DNA of 51,278 bases from a bacterium (GCA_004562395.1 SFQY01000009.1:1-51278); one strand, 5' to 3'. Numbered from the stretch's first letter, positions 24,776-33,646 are shown. Numbers and translations are program-made. The notes: generated from the letters alone by a model not told the origin.

Positions 24776-25649
24776 GGCCGCCGGCCTCCTTTTTTCGGTT
24801 CTTGATGCTCTGCAGGACGGCCTTGGGGTCCTTTATGCTCTTCTCGGAGGGGTCCGCCGGGCACAGCTCGTTGTGCAGCAGCCGCTCCAGGGTCTGGGGG
24901 GCCAGGTGCCGCTTGAGCATACCGCCGGAGGTGACGGAGATCACGCCGTTTTCCTCGGAGACGATGACCACCACCGCGTCGGAAACCTCGCTCATGCCCA
25001 CGCCGGCCCGGTGGCGGGTGCCCAGCTCAGAGCCCAGCCGGGGACTGTCCGACAGGGGCAGCACGCACCCGGCGGCCACGATCCGTCCGTCCTGAATGAT
25101 CAGAGCGCCGTCATGCAGAGGGGAATTTTTAAAGAAAATGTTGCGCAGAAGCTGCTCGGAGACCTGGCTGTCGATGATGGTGCCGGTCTTGATATACTCA
25201 TCCAGCCGCTGCTCCCGGGCGAAGACGATCAGCGCGCCCACCTTCTCCCGGCTCATGATCTCGCAGGCCATGACGGTCTGGGCGATGACCGCGTCCATCT
25301 CCGCCACGGGCCGGGACACACCGAAGAAATTGCTGAGCTTCACGTTGCCCAGGTGGTCCAGCATCCGCCGCAGCTCCGGCTGGAACAGGATGACGAAGGT
25401 CAGCAGTCCCACCGCCAGGAACTGGTTGAGAATCCAGCTCAGGGTGTGCAGCTTCATGATATTGGTCAGCCAGGCCACAACCACCAGGGCGATGACCGTC
25501 CGGGCGATGCGCATGACGCTGGGGGTCTTCAGCAGGGGCAGCAGCTTATAGATCAGAATGGCGACCACGAGAATATCCAGATAGTCCGACCACTGCATTC
25601 CCTTGACGATCTGCAGGAAATTTTGAATGCTCTCCACCACTTCGCTCAT
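24762..25649 (-). CDS. cdaA: Diadenylate cyclase CdaA
   Basis: 295 residues that make c-di-AMP from two ATP. Three N-terminal membrane helices (about 20-90), then the DAC domain with the catalytic motifs DGALIIQDGRI (DGA) and GTRHRAGVGMSE (RHR). c-di-AMP controls potassium, osmolytes and wall stress. First gene of the cdaA-cdaR-rseC-yicC series, with its own promoter. Confidence 0.96.
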   Translation of the reverse strand: MSEVVESIQNFLQIVKGMQWSDYLDILVVAILIYKLLPLLKTPSVMRIARTVIALVVVAWLTNIMKLHTLSWILNQFLAVGLLTFVILFQPELRRMLDHLGNVKLSNFFGVSRPVAEMDAVIAQTVMACEIMSREKVGALIVFAREQRLDEYIKTGTIIDSQVSEQLLRNIFFKNSPLHDGALIIQDGRIVAAGCVLPLSDSPRLGSELGTRHRAGVGMSEVSDAVVVIVSEENGVISVTSGGMLKRHLAPQTLERLLHNELCPADPSEKSIKDPKAVLQSIKNRKKEAGGHEKK

Positions 25650-25717
25650 GCCCCTTTTATGTCAACTGTACGGCAGCGCATATTACGCTATCGTATATGA
25701 AACCTATTATCCGCTCT

Positions 25718-25746
25718 ATTATAGCGGATTGCATCCGCGATGGCAA
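25718..25746 (-). promoter_or_regulatory. cdaA promoter
   Basis: Minus strand: -35 TTGCCA (25746-25741), 17-bp spacer, -10 TATAAT (25723-25718). It lies about 70 bp before the CdaA start. The -10 is embedded in an imperfect GATGCAATCC/GGATAATAGG context that may hold an operator, but none is recognised. Confidence 0.82.
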
Positions 25747-25764
25747 TAGACATTCTGTAAAAAT

Positions 25765-26100
25765 TTTATGTGCAAATCGGTTTTCCCGGCAGCTCAATAA
25801 ACAGGTGTTTGTGAGGATGAGGGACGCGCAATACCTTCCCCCGGGGGGAAGGTGCCCCAGTTCGCAAACTGGGGCGGATGAGGAACGGCGATCTGTTCCG
25901 AATCTGTATGCATTTCGTTAAAAAGGTACATTGGGAAAGGTTGTACCGTTTGATTTGACCGCATTGTGAATGGTAAGGTGTCGCCATTCCTCATCCACCG
26001 CTTCGCGGTCCCCCTTCCCCCCGGGGGAAGGTATTGTGCAGCCGACATCCCGTCAACTTCCAATTGATCGCTTTGCTGGGCAGCGCCGGCAAGCACAAAA
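25765..26100. repeat. Composite element: outer repeats + module B (subtype B1)
   Basis: Left outer repeat at 25769-25825 (GTGCAAATCGGTTTTCCCGG, ACAGGTGTTTGTGAGGATG). The core has GAAGG hairpins, GCCCCAGTTCGCAAACTGGG, a centre of about 110 bp that is the reverse complement of the 8010-8120 centre, and a CCGCTTCGCGG hairpin. Right outer repeat at 26045-26100 (CCAATTGATCGC..CAAGCAC). It lies between the cdaA promoter and the desulfurase stop; nothing else is seen. Confidence 0.86.
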
Positions 26101-26102
26101 TT

Positions 26103-27212
26103 TTATTTCCCGGGCAGGTTCCATTTGGATACCGCCCGCAGCAGTCCCCGGGTCTGGTCCCCGGAGGCGTCGTAGCCGAAGCTGACCCGGACGGTGCCGG
26201 TTTCCAGGGTCCCGGCGCTTTCGTGGGCGAAGGGGGCGCAGTGCAGCCCCGCCCGGACGGCCACTCCCTGCCTTGCCAGCAGCGCCGCCGCCTCCTCGCA
26301 GTCCATAGGCGGCAGGAAGGACACCGTGGCGGCCTGATGCGCCCCGGCGAAGACCTCCATTCCCAGCTTCTCCAGGCCCCGGGCGCAGTCCATGGCCTGC
26401 CGGTGTTCCTCCCGGAAGATCGCCTCCACGCCCCTGTGCCTGAGAAACCGCAGTCCCGCCGCCAGTCCGGCGATGCCCGGGACGTTCAGGGTCCCCGCCT
26501 CCAGCCGCTCCGGCAGCTCCCGGGGCATCTGCTGCTCCACCGAGGCGGTGCCGGTGCCGCCGAAGAGCAGCGGCTTCGGGGGGGCGGCACACAGCAGCAG
26601 TCCCGTGCCCTGGGGCCCCAGCAGTCCCTTGTGCCCCGGCATGGCGATAAAGGCCGCCCCCAGCTTTTTCAGGCTCAGGCTCAGGGACCCGGCGGACTGG
26701 GCGGCGTCCAGGATGAAGGGGATCCCCCGGCTGACGCACATCCCGGCCAGCTCCTCCACCGGCAGGATATAGCCGAAGACGTTGGACACATGGGTGAACA
26801 CCGCGGCGTCCACCCCGGGCTTCAGAGCCTCGTCAAACCGGGCCAGGGTGTCCTCCCAGTCGAACAGCTTCCGCCCCGCCACCCGGATGTCCGCACCCAG
26901 GGCCCGCAGGGGCCGGGTCACCGCGTTGTGCTCAAAGCCCGATACCACCACCCGCCCTCCGGGCCTGACCAGGGAGGCGATGGCGATGTTCAGGCCGTGG
27001 GTGCAGTTGGCGGTCAGGACCACCTGCTCCGGCAGGCAGTCAAACAGCCGCGCCGCCGCCTCCCGGCAGCCGTAGACCTGCCGCGCCGCCTCCATGGCCG
27101 CCCCATACCCGCCCCGGCCCGGATTGGCGCACTGCCGCAGAGCCTGCTCCACCGCCCGGTAAACCTGCGCCGGCTTGTGCAGGGAGGTAGCGCCGTTGTC
27201 CAGGTAGATCAT
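26103..27212 (-). CDS. Class V aminotransferase, cysteine desulfurase family
   Basis: A 369-residue PLP enzyme (MIYLDNGATSLHKPAQVYRA...). PLP His/Asp in HVSNVFG and DAAQSAG, the Schiff-base Lys in MPGHKGLLGPQGTG, and a catalytic-loop Cys in AGLHCAPFAHE. It belongs with the desulfurase-like group found beside selenium genes in Clostridia and enterococci, releasing S or Se from cysteine or selenocysteine. The start is the ATG at 27212, overlapping the DUF3343 gene by 4 bp; the longer frame lies inside that gene. The pair is probably a donor-carrier couple. No selD or molybdenum hydroxylase gene is in view. Confidence 0.88.
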   Translation of the reverse strand: MIYLDNGATSLHKPAQVYRAVEQALRQCANPGRGGYGAAMEAARQVYGCREAAARLFDCLPEQVVLTANCTHGLNIAIASLVRPGGRVVVSGFEHNAVTRPLRALGADIRVAGRKLFDWEDTLARFDEALKPGVDAAVFTHVSNVFGYILPVEELAGMCVSRGIPFILDAAQSAGSLSLSLKKLGAAFIAMPGHKGLLGPQGTGLLLCAAPPKPLLFGGTGTASVEQQMPRELPERLEAGTLNVPGIAGLAAGLRFLRHRGVEAIFREEHRQAMDCARGLEKLGMEVFAGAHQAATVSFLPPMDCEEAAALLARQGVAVRAGLHCAPFAHESAGTLETGTVRVSFGYDASGDQTRGLLRAVSKWNLPGK

Positions 27213-27463
27213 AGCGCCATCTCCTCCAGCTGTCCGTCGCCGCCCTGGACATAGACCCTGCGCAGAGGCACCCGGTTCTCCTTCAGCAGCGCCACCGCGG
27301 CCGCCGGGTCCCGGGACCACAGCTTCAGGGCATAGCCGCAGCCCTGCTCCTCCATCCACCGGGGCGTCCGCTGGAGGGTGCAGCGAACCCCTCCCGCCGA
27401 AAGCAGCTTCTCCCCCCGCTGGGCGAAGGTCACCGAGCGAAAGGTGATATAATAATACTTCAT
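27209..27463 (-). CDS. DUF3343, small S/Se-carrier-like protein
   Basis: 84 residues (MKYYYITFRSVTFAQRGEKLLSAGGVRCTLQRTPRWMEEQGCGYAL...). It has the DUF3343 layout: a ferredoxin-like fold with a Cys in QGCGYAL that could carry persulfide or perselenide. It is translationally coupled to the desulfurase that follows. Start chosen at the first Met matching the family; the codons upstream (to 27541) are spurious. Function inferred from context. Confidence 0.8.
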   Translation of the reverse strand: MKYYYITFRSVTFAQRGEKLLSAGGVRCTLQRTPRWMEEQGCGYALKLWSRDPAAAVALLKENRVPLRRVYVQGGDGQLEEMAL

Positions 27464-27519
27464 AACGCAAAACCTCCCGGCACAATCTATGCCGGAAAGG
27501 TCGAATCCGTGCCCTTCCC

Positions 27520-27975
27520 CGCCCCCCTCGCGTAGGGGCATAAATTAGGGAATGCAGATATGAGATATCAGATATGAGATATAAGATGTGGCATCCCCTT
27601 CGGGGATGAATTTAAAATTCCGGATCGGTTTTGCCCAACTGTCCGATAAATTGGTGTTTGACTGAATGTACCGTAGGGCGGGGGCTCGCGCCCGCCGCTG
27701 GGTTCCGGTTTTGAACGGCTGCCATTCAACCAAAATATCCAAAATCGATACGTTTCGGCGGGGGCGAGCCCCCGCCCTACGGTATGAACGAAACATTTTC
27801 CGTTCAACCAACCGATCGAAAACTTGTAGCGGGTCGGCGGGGTCATGACATAAGCCCTACGAAACACCTCATCAAACACCTATTTATCGGGCAACTGAGC
27901 AAAACCGATAAGCACAATTTTCAAATTCATCCCCGAAGGGGATACCACATCTTATATCTCATATCTCATATCATT
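27520..27975. repeat. Nested composite element: E fragment-D-outer repeat-A-outer repeat-D
   Basis: E fragment CCCTCGCGTAGGGGCATAAA at 27525; D at 27549-27610 (ATATCAGATATGAGATAT, CATCCCCTTCGGGGATG) mirrored at 27928-27975; outer repeat 27620-27662 (GGATCGGTTTTGCCCAACTG) mirrored at 27885-27925. The core is module A with three hairpins at about 27670, 27757 and 27835, of which the last is TCATGACATAAGCCCTACG. This shows the same shell as 21680-22150 around a different core. No gene lies in it. Confidence 0.88.
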
Positions 27976-28036
27976 CGTATTTTGCTCCGCTCCGGCAGGA
28001 TGTCCAAAAATATTTCCCGCTGGGGCGGATTCTCTA

Positions 28037-28065
28037 TTGAAATTCACCGCCCGGGTCCGTATAAT
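28037..28065 (+). promoter_or_regulatory. Promoter of the sugar kinase gene
   Basis: -35 TTGAAA (28037-28042), 17-bp spacer, -10 TATAAT (28060-28065), 30 bp before the kinase ATG and clear of the upstream repeat. Confidence 0.88.
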
Positions 28066-28095
28066 AAACATATCCGAAACATAAGGAGGTCCACC

Positions 28096-29184
28096 ATGGA
28101 ACATCACAACCCCCTGCTCAGCGAGCTGAAGAGCGGCCACAGGTTTATCACCATCGGCGAGATCATGCTCCGCCTGACGCCCCCCAACTACCAGAAGATC
28201 CGCATGGCCAACGAATTCGAGGCCACCTACGGCGGCAGTGAGGCCAACATCGCCCTGGCTCTGGCCAATCTGGGCATCGACTCCACCTTCTTCTCCGTGG
28301 TGCCCAACAACTCCATCGGCAAGAGCGCCATCCGGATGCTCCGGTCCAACGACGTCCACTGCACCCCGGTGATCCTCTCCACCCCCGAGGAAACCCCCAC
28401 CCACCGGCTGGGCACCTACTACCTGGAGACCGGCTACGGCATCCGGGCCAGCAAGGTCACCTACGACCGCAAGCACTCCGCCATCACCGAATACGACCTG
28501 ACCAAGGTGGACATCCCCAGGCTGCTGGAGGGCTTCACCTGGCTCCACGTCTCCGGCATCACCCCCGCCCTGAACAAGACCTGCGCCGACTTCATCCTGA
28601 ACTGTCTGAAAACCGCCAAGGACCTGGGGCTCACCACCAGCTTCGACGGCAACTTCCGCTCCAAGCTCTGGACCTGGGAGGAGGCCCGGGACTACTGCAC
28701 CCAGTGCCTGCCCTATGTGGACGTGCTGCTGGGCATCGAGCCCTACCACCTGTGGAAGGACGAGGCCGACCACAGCAAGGGCGACTGGAAGGACGGCGTG
28801 CCCCTGCAGCCCAGCTACGAGGAGCAGGACGAGGTGTTCCAGCACTTCATCGAGCGCTACCCCAACATCAAGTGCATCGCCCGGCATGTGCGCTACGCCC
28901 ATTCCGGCTCCCAGAACAGCCTGAAGGCCTACATGTGGTATCAGGGCCACACCTTCGAGAGCAAGCTCTTCACCTTCAACATCCTGGACCGGGTCGGCGG
29001 CGGCGACGCCTTCGCCAGCGGCCTGATCTACGCCATGATGCGCGGCTATAAGCCCATGGACATGGTGAATTTCGCGGTGGCCAGCTCCGTCATCAAGCAC
29101 ACCATCCACGGCGATGCCAACATCACCGACGACGCCCGGGCCATCAAGGAAATCATGAACATGAACTTCGACATCAAGCGCTGA
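28096..29184 (+). CDS. kdgK: PfkB sugar kinase, probably 2-dehydro-3-deoxygluconokinase
   Basis: A 362-residue ribokinase-family enzyme. N-terminal TIGEIMLRLTPPNY and YGGSEANIALALANLG, and the catalytic DRVGGGDAFASG (Asp base, anion hole) are intact. The KDG-kinase subgroup is suggested by EIMLRL and by the insertion around LGIEPYHLWKDEADHS; other PfkB sugar kinases remain possible. It would phosphorylate KDG from uronic acids. There is no uronate gene beside it. SD AAGGAGG; own promoter and terminator make it monocistronic. Confidence 0.87.
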   Translation: MEHHNPLLSELKSGHRFITIGEIMLRLTPPNYQKIRMANEFEATYGGSEANIALALANLGIDSTFFSVVPNNSIGKSAIRMLRSNDVHCTPVILSTPEETPTHRLGTYYLETGYGIRASKVTYDRKHSAITEYDLTKVDIPRLLEGFTWLHVSGITPALNKTCADFILNCLKTAKDLGLTTSFDGNFRSKLWTWEEARDYCTQCLPYVDVLLGIEPYHLWKDEADHSKGDWKDGVPLQPSYEEQDEVFQHFIERYPNIKCIARHVRYAHSGSQNSLKAYMWYQGHTFESKLFTFNILDRVGGGDAFASGLIYAMMRGYKPMDMVNFAVASSVIKHTIHGDANITDDARAIKEIMNMNFDIKR

Positions 29185-29190
29185 CCCCCA

Positions 29191-29227
29191 TCCCCCACCG
29201 GCCCATCCGCCGGCGGGGGATTTTCCG
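29191..29227 (+). terminator. Terminator after kdgK
   Basis: CCCCCACCGG pairs with CCGGCGGGGG with one mismatch over a short loop (29192-29220) and is followed by ATTTTCC. It lies 8 bp after the stop. Confidence 0.7.
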
Positions 29228-29535
29228 TTTCATGCTGATCGGCTTCACCCAGGGAAAGGATCGTTTCGCGCAGCAATGTTCGTTGGTTCCACTGGCGCTT
29301 ACAGCGACCAAGCCTTCTCCTTGAGGAGAAGGTGCCCCAGTGCGCACACTGGGGCGGATGTGGTGTGCGGTACACAGCTGCGATGATCGGGACATTTCGG
29401 CGAAAACGTACCGCTGCAACACCACATCAGTCTCGCTTCGCGCGACAGCTTCTCCTCAAGGAGAAGCCTTTGGTACGCGTCAGCCCCAGGTGGAACCATC
29501 GTATTTGCTATGCCAAACGATCTTTTACAATTCTG
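29228..29535. repeat. Module C composite repeat with outer repeat
   Basis: It begins TTCATGCTGATCGGCTTCAC (the outer-repeat type), then GGAAAGGATCGTTTCGC and GGTTCCAC. The core has CTTCTCCTTGAGGAGAAGG, GCCCCAGTGCGCACACTGGG, a centre with CGAAAACGTACCGCTGC, TCTCGCTTCGCGCGA and a second CTTCTCCTCAAGGAGAAG, then GTGGAACC and a decayed right arm. It is the inverse orientation of the 13502 and 38915 copies. Confidence 0.8.
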
Positions 29536-29669
29536 CCGAGTCCGGTCGGTATGGATTTTCTGTTCCAAACGTCCGCCAGGCAGGGAATTCCCGAAAACCG
29601 AAGGGTTTTTCTCAGCAGGAAACACCCCGGCAAAAACCGAACGGTTTTTTTCAAAACCGAAAAAAGCCA

Positions 29670-30036
29670 AGGAGAAGGAAAAGGAAAAGGAAAATAAAAA
29701 TGAAAAGGATATATAAGAAAGAGAGAGTAGAGAGAAAGAAATCTCCCTCCGGCTCCGCCGCGCACCCGCCAAGGCGGACAGAAAGAGCGGATGGATCATG
29801 TTCCCGAATCAAAGGCACTTTCGCCCGGGGTACGGCAGGAAAGGAACCCTCAGGCCGAAAATGCCTTGCCTGTCAACGGAAATCAGCGATCGCTAGCGAT
29901 CGGTAGCGATCGCAGGTAAAGAGAAGGAGAAGGAAAAGGAAAAGGAAAATGAAAAGGATAATGAAAGAGAGAGTATAGAGAGAAAGAGCGGCGGCTCCGC
30001 CGCGCACCCGCCAAGGCGGACAGAAAGAGCCAATGG
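29670..30036 (+). repeat. Duplicated polypurine block with a 3x10-bp iteron between copies
   Basis: Two direct copies of a strand-asymmetric purine tract (AAGGAGAAGGAAAAGGAAAA, then GAAAAGGAT, GAGAGAGTA, GAGAAAG) followed by GGCTCCGCCGCGCACCCGCC and AAGGCGGACAGAAAGAGC: copy 1 at 29670-29790, copy 2 at 29921-30035. Between them, 29884-29913 holds AGCGATCGCT, AGCGATCGGT, AGCGATCGCA in tandem. No credible gene is present between 29536 and 30090. It may be the remnant of a phage replication gene with a KE-rich linker, but stops break every frame. Confidence 0.7.
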
Positions 30037-30094
30037 ATGATTTCTCGCTAACGGCTTGCGTGGGCCTGCCGTTGGCGTTTCCGGCTGCAGGCGC

Positions 30095-30140
30095 AAAAAT
30101 CCCCCGGGACCGGTTCGGCACCGGCTCCGGGGGGGATCTT
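30095..30140. terminator. Bidirectional terminator after pepD
   Basis: AAAAATCCCCCGGGACCGGTTC... pairs with ...CCGGCTCCGGGGGGGATCTTTTT; T-runs follow on both strands. On the minus strand it closes pepD 3 bp after its stop. Confidence 0.82.
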
Positions 30141-30142
30141 TT

Positions 30143-31585
30143 TCAAAGGGCCTTCAGCACTTCCAGCAGGAACCGCCAGGTGCGCTCCGTGGAGGCCACG
30201 TCCAGCTTTTCCCGGCTGGTGTGGATGTCGTGCATCTGGGGGCCGATGGAGACGCAGTCCAGGCCGGGGAGCTTTTCTCCCAGGATGCCGCACTCCAGCC
30301 CCGCGTGGATGGCCAGGACCTGAGGCTCCCGGCCGAACATCTCCCGGTAGACCCGGACCATGGTGTCCCGGAGGCGGGAATCCTTCCGGTACTCCCAGGC
30401 GGGGTACTCCCCGGACTGGCTGTAGGAGGCCTCGTAGAAGCCGGCCAGGGTCTTCAGCTGCTCCAGCAGCTCCTGCTTCTCGGTGTTGACGCTGCTGCGG
30501 ACGGAGAAACAGGTGCTGAACCGCTCTCCCAGCTTGGTGATACCCAGGTTCAGGCTGGTCTGGACCAGGCCGTCGATGTCCCCGCTCCAGGCCTGGACGC
30601 CGTTGGGCGCCGCGCAGAGCAGGCTCACCACCCTGGCGGTGGACTCCGATGTGAGGCTGTTGCCGCCCAGGGCGTCCACGTCAAAGGCCTGGATCAGGGC
30701 TTCCGGCTCGTCGTAAGTCTCCCGGATCTCGGCCTGCAGCTCCGCGGCGATGGTGTTGATCCGCTCCAGGTGGATGCCCATGGCCACGGCGGTGGCCTGG
30801 CAGCTCTGGGGGATGGCGTTGTCCTTGGTGCCGCCGGCCAGGGAGGTCAGGCACAGGGGCATGATCTTCTGGATGCGGCTTAAAAACTCACCCATGACCT
30901 TGTTGGCGTTGGCCCGGTTCTTGTGAATCTCGGCGCCGGAATGGCCGCCCCGGAGGCCGTCCACCGTCAGCCGAATGCAGGGGCCGTAGACCGCCCGCCG
31001 CTCCACCGGCAGGGAGATGGTGACCAGGGCTCCGCCGGCGCAGGACACGGTGAAGACCCCCTCGTCCTCGGAGTCCAGGTTGATCAGGACCCGGCCCTTC
31101 AGCTCCGACAGGTCAATTCTGTCCGCTCCCAGCATGCCGATCTCCTCGTCCACCGTCAGGATGGCCTCCAGGGGCGGATGGGGAATGGAGCGGTCTGCCA
31201 TGAGAGCCAGTACGTAGGCCACAGCGACCCCATCATCTCCGCCTAGGGTAGTACCCTTGGCAAAGACAAAACGGCCGTCCTGGCGAACGTCAAGGCCCTC
31301 AGAGGCCATATCCAGGTCACAGTCCCGATCCTTCTCGCAGACCATGTCCATGTGACCCTGAAGAATCACGGGGTCATGGTCCTCCATGCCGCAGGTGCCC
31401 TCCGCGAAGAGGATCACGTTGTTGGCTTCGTCCTGAATATATCTCAGCCCCTGCTCCCTGGCAAAGGACACCAGGTAGTCGGAAATACCCTTGGTATTCC
31501 CGGAGCCATGGGGGATCGCGCAGATTTGTTCAAAATATCCAAATACGGACGCGGGCTCCAGACCCGCAAGCTTCATCGCTTCCAT
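30143..31585 (-). CDS. pepD: Aminoacyl-histidine dipeptidase (M20C)
   Basis: A 480-residue PepD-type metallopeptidase that cleaves Xaa-His and other dipeptides. Zinc ligands in LQGHMDMVCEKD, TTLGGDDGVAVAY and TVDEEIGMLGADRID; the C-terminal domain has HAGLECGILGEKLPG. The start is the ATG at 31585: AAGGAG lies 8 bases before it, whereas the alternative GTG at 31594 overlaps that site. Monocistronic. Probably cytosolic; no signal is seen. Confidence 0.95.
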   Translation of the reverse strand: MEAMKLAGLEPASVFGYFEQICAIPHGSGNTKGISDYLVSFAREQGLRYIQDEANNVILFAEGTCGMEDHDPVILQGHMDMVCEKDRDCDLDMASEGLDVRQDGRFVFAKGTTLGGDDGVAVAYVLALMADRSIPHPPLEAILTVDEEIGMLGADRIDLSELKGRVLINLDSEDEGVFTVSCAGGALVTISLPVERRAVYGPCIRLTVDGLRGGHSGAEIHKNRANANKVMGEFLSRIQKIMPLCLTSLAGGTKDNAIPQSCQATAVAMGIHLERINTIAAELQAEIRETYDEPEALIQAFDVDALGGNSLTSESTARVVSLLCAAPNGVQAWSGDIDGLVQTSLNLGITKLGERFSTCFSVRSSVNTEKQELLEQLKTLAGFYEASYSQSGEYPAWEYRKDSRLRDTMVRVYREMFGREPQVLAIHAGLECGILGEKLPGLDCVSIGPQMHDIHTSREKLDVASTERTWRFLLEVLKAL

Positions 31586-31707
31586 AAGCTTCACTCCTTC
31601 TCAGCATTACAGCCTTATGGTATCACAGACCTGGAAAAAAATCTACCCAAAGAGATGGATAATTCTTCCAGATAATTCGTCATTTGCTTCAAAAAAGGGG
31701 TTTGTAT

Positions 31708-31736
31708 GAAAAAACGCCCCAGAAAACTTCCGGGGT
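31708..31736 (-). terminator. Weak terminator-like hairpin
   Basis: Minus strand CCCCGGAAGTTTTCTGGGGC followed by GTTTTTT. Short stem, strong T-run. It lies between module E and pepD and could stop transcripts coming from the serine dehydratase side. Confidence 0.45.
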
Positions 31737-31751
31737 GAATTTCCGCAGCTC

Positions 31752-32245
31752 CCTCGCGTAGGGGCATACGCTATGGTATGATTGCCACCGGCAATCATTG
31801 GGATTTTTGATTCGCTGCGCGGAGCACCACCCTCGCGGTCGCCCGTCGCCGAAGGCGCAGGACGCAGATATGAGATATGAGATATAAGATATCAGTGAAT
31901 GTATCCCCTTCGGGGATGATTTTGAAATTATTGCATATCGGCTTTCATCAGCAAAGCGATCCATTGGAATTTGAAGTTATCACAATTCGTAGGGCTTACG
32001 TCATGACCCCGCCGACTCGCTGCAAGTTTCCAATCGGTTTGTTGAACGGAGAAAGATTCGTTCAAACCGTAGGGCGGGGGCTCGCCCTCGCCGAAACGTA
32101 ACTTTTTTCTGGCGATTCCGTTGAATGATCACCGGTCAAAAACCGGAACCTGGTCGGCGGGGGCGAGCCCCCGCCCTACGGTACACCCCGTCAAGCACCA
32201 ATTTATCAGGCGGCTGAGGAAAACCGATATGCGCAGCGATCCTTT
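31752..32245. repeat. Composite element: E-D-outer repeat-A-outer repeat
   Basis: Complete module E at 31752-31860 (GTATGATTGCCACCGGCAAT, CTGCGCGGAGCACCACCCTC, CGTCGCCGAAGGCGCAGG), D at 31861-31920, left outer repeat at 31931-31977 (TTGCATATCGGCTTTCATCA, CCATTGGAATTTG), module A with three hairpins at about 31990, 32075 and 32165, and right outer repeat at 32188-32237. The right-hand D is absent. It fills the pepD-sdaA gap. Confidence 0.86.
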
Positions 32246-32288
32246 CCCGAAAAAATCCGAAAGGAATGCCATTGCCCTTTCCGCCGGC

Positions 32289-33509
32289 TCAGCGTCTGGC
32301 TTTCCGGCGGTCGTAGAGTCGGGCGAGGCCTCCCTCGCTGGTTTCCCGGAACCGGTGGTCCAGGTTGACGCCGGTTTCCTTCATGGCCCGGCAGACCATG
32401 TCGTAGCTGATGTTCCGGGAGCCGGTGAGGAAATAGCTCAGGTTGCAGGCGTTCATGGCCCGGACGGCGGCCACGGCGTTGCGCTCGATGCAGGGGATCT
32501 GCACCAGGCCGCAGATGGGGTCGCAGGTCAGGCCCAGGTGGTGTTCCATGGCCACCTCGGCGGCGTACTCCACCTGGTCCAGATTCTGGCCGTACAGCTC
32601 CGCCAGGGCGGCGGCGGCCATGGAGCAGGCGGTGCCGATCTCCGCCTGGCAGCCGCACTCGGCCCCGGAGATGGAGGCGTTCTGCTTGGTCAGGTTGCCG
32701 ATGATCCCGGCGGTGGCCAGACCCCGGAGGATCTTCTCATCGGAGAAGCCCCGGGTGACCTGGGCGTATTTCAGCACCGCCGGCAGCACCCCGCAGGCTC
32801 CGCAGGTGGGGGCGGTGACCACGGTGCCGTTGTCCGCGTTCTGCTCCGCCACGGCGTAGGCGTAGGCCGCGATCATCTGGAACTCCTTCAGGGCGGGAAT
32901 GTCCTCCTGGGGCACCTGCTCGTAGAGGAACCTGGCCTTGCGCTGGACGTTCAGGCCCCCGGGCAGCACCCCGGTTTTGGACAGGCCCTCGTCGATGGCG
33001 CGCTTCATGACAAGCCATACCTCCATGAGGAAGTCCCAGATCTCCGGCCCCTCGTTCAGCTCCACGTATTCGCTGAGGCTGTGGATATAGCGCCACTTGC
33101 AGAAATAAGCGATTTCTGCAAAGGAATGCTCAATGTAGACCTCCTCGCTCTCCCCGGCCTCCGGCTGGCCCGGCACCCGGATGTCCCCGCCGCCGATGGA
33201 CTCCACCCGCAGCTGGCCGATCTCGATGTCCCCGGCGAAGGCGGAAAAGTCCATGGTGTTGGGATGCATCCCCTCCCAGGACTCCCGGGAGAAGACGATT
33301 TTCGTCCGTTCCTCCCCCAGAGTCTCCCGGAGCACCCGGTCGGTACCGTGGCCAACCCCGGTCTTGCTCAGGGAGCCGTAGAGGGTGACCCGGAAGGAAT
33401 CGGCCTGGGGACAGCGCTCCAGGAAAAGCCTGGCCGCCCGCTCCGGCCCCATGGTGTGAGAGGAAGAAGGCCCCTTGCCAATCTTGTAAATTTCGCGGAT
33501 GGATTTCAT
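32289..33509 (-). CDS. sdaA: L-serine ammonia-lyase, single-chain [4Fe-4S]
   Basis: A 406-residue L-serine dehydratase (type 2 layout: regulatory beta part then catalytic alpha part in one chain) that turns L-serine into pyruvate and ammonia. GPSSSHTMGP near the start, Cys in APTCGACGVLPA, GAECGCQAEIGTACSM and LTCDPICGLVQIPC as cluster ligands or active-site cysteines. The start ATG at 33509 has only a weak GGGGGT site; an upstream Met at 33548 is less family-like. The N-terminal substrate-binding SSSHT is intact. Confidence 0.93.
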   Translation of the reverse strand: MKSIREIYKIGKGPSSSHTMGPERAARLFLERCPQADSFRVTLYGSLSKTGVGHGTDRVLRETLGEERTKIVFSRESWEGMHPNTMDFSAFAGDIEIGQLRVESIGGGDIRVPGQPEAGESEEVYIEHSFAEIAYFCKWRYIHSLSEYVELNEGPEIWDFLMEVWLVMKRAIDEGLSKTGVLPGGLNVQRKARFLYEQVPQEDIPALKEFQMIAAYAYAVAEQNADNGTVVTAPTCGACGVLPAVLKYAQVTRGFSDEKILRGLATAGIIGNLTKQNASISGAECGCQAEIGTACSMAAAALAELYGQNLDQVEYAAEVAMEHHLGLTCDPICGLVQIPCIERNAVAAVRAMNACNLSYFLTGSRNISYDMVCRAMKETGVNLDHRFRETSEGGLARLYDRRKARR

Positions 33510-33646
33510 GGAAATACCCCCGTTGATGGTTTTTTTCCAGTATACCAAATCCGCCCCGGGATTACAACGGCTTTGTCAAAAAATCCCCCAAACCTTCTCC
33601 CGGGGAGGAATGTAAAATAGGAAGTGATCGTTTATGTTTGCACCCA

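Noticed and set aside
29508..30121. Several short Ser/Phe-rich or Lys/Glu-rich frames in the purine tract
   Set aside because: They are by-products of the purine/pyrimidine bias, without ribosome sites or family likeness, and differ between the two copies.
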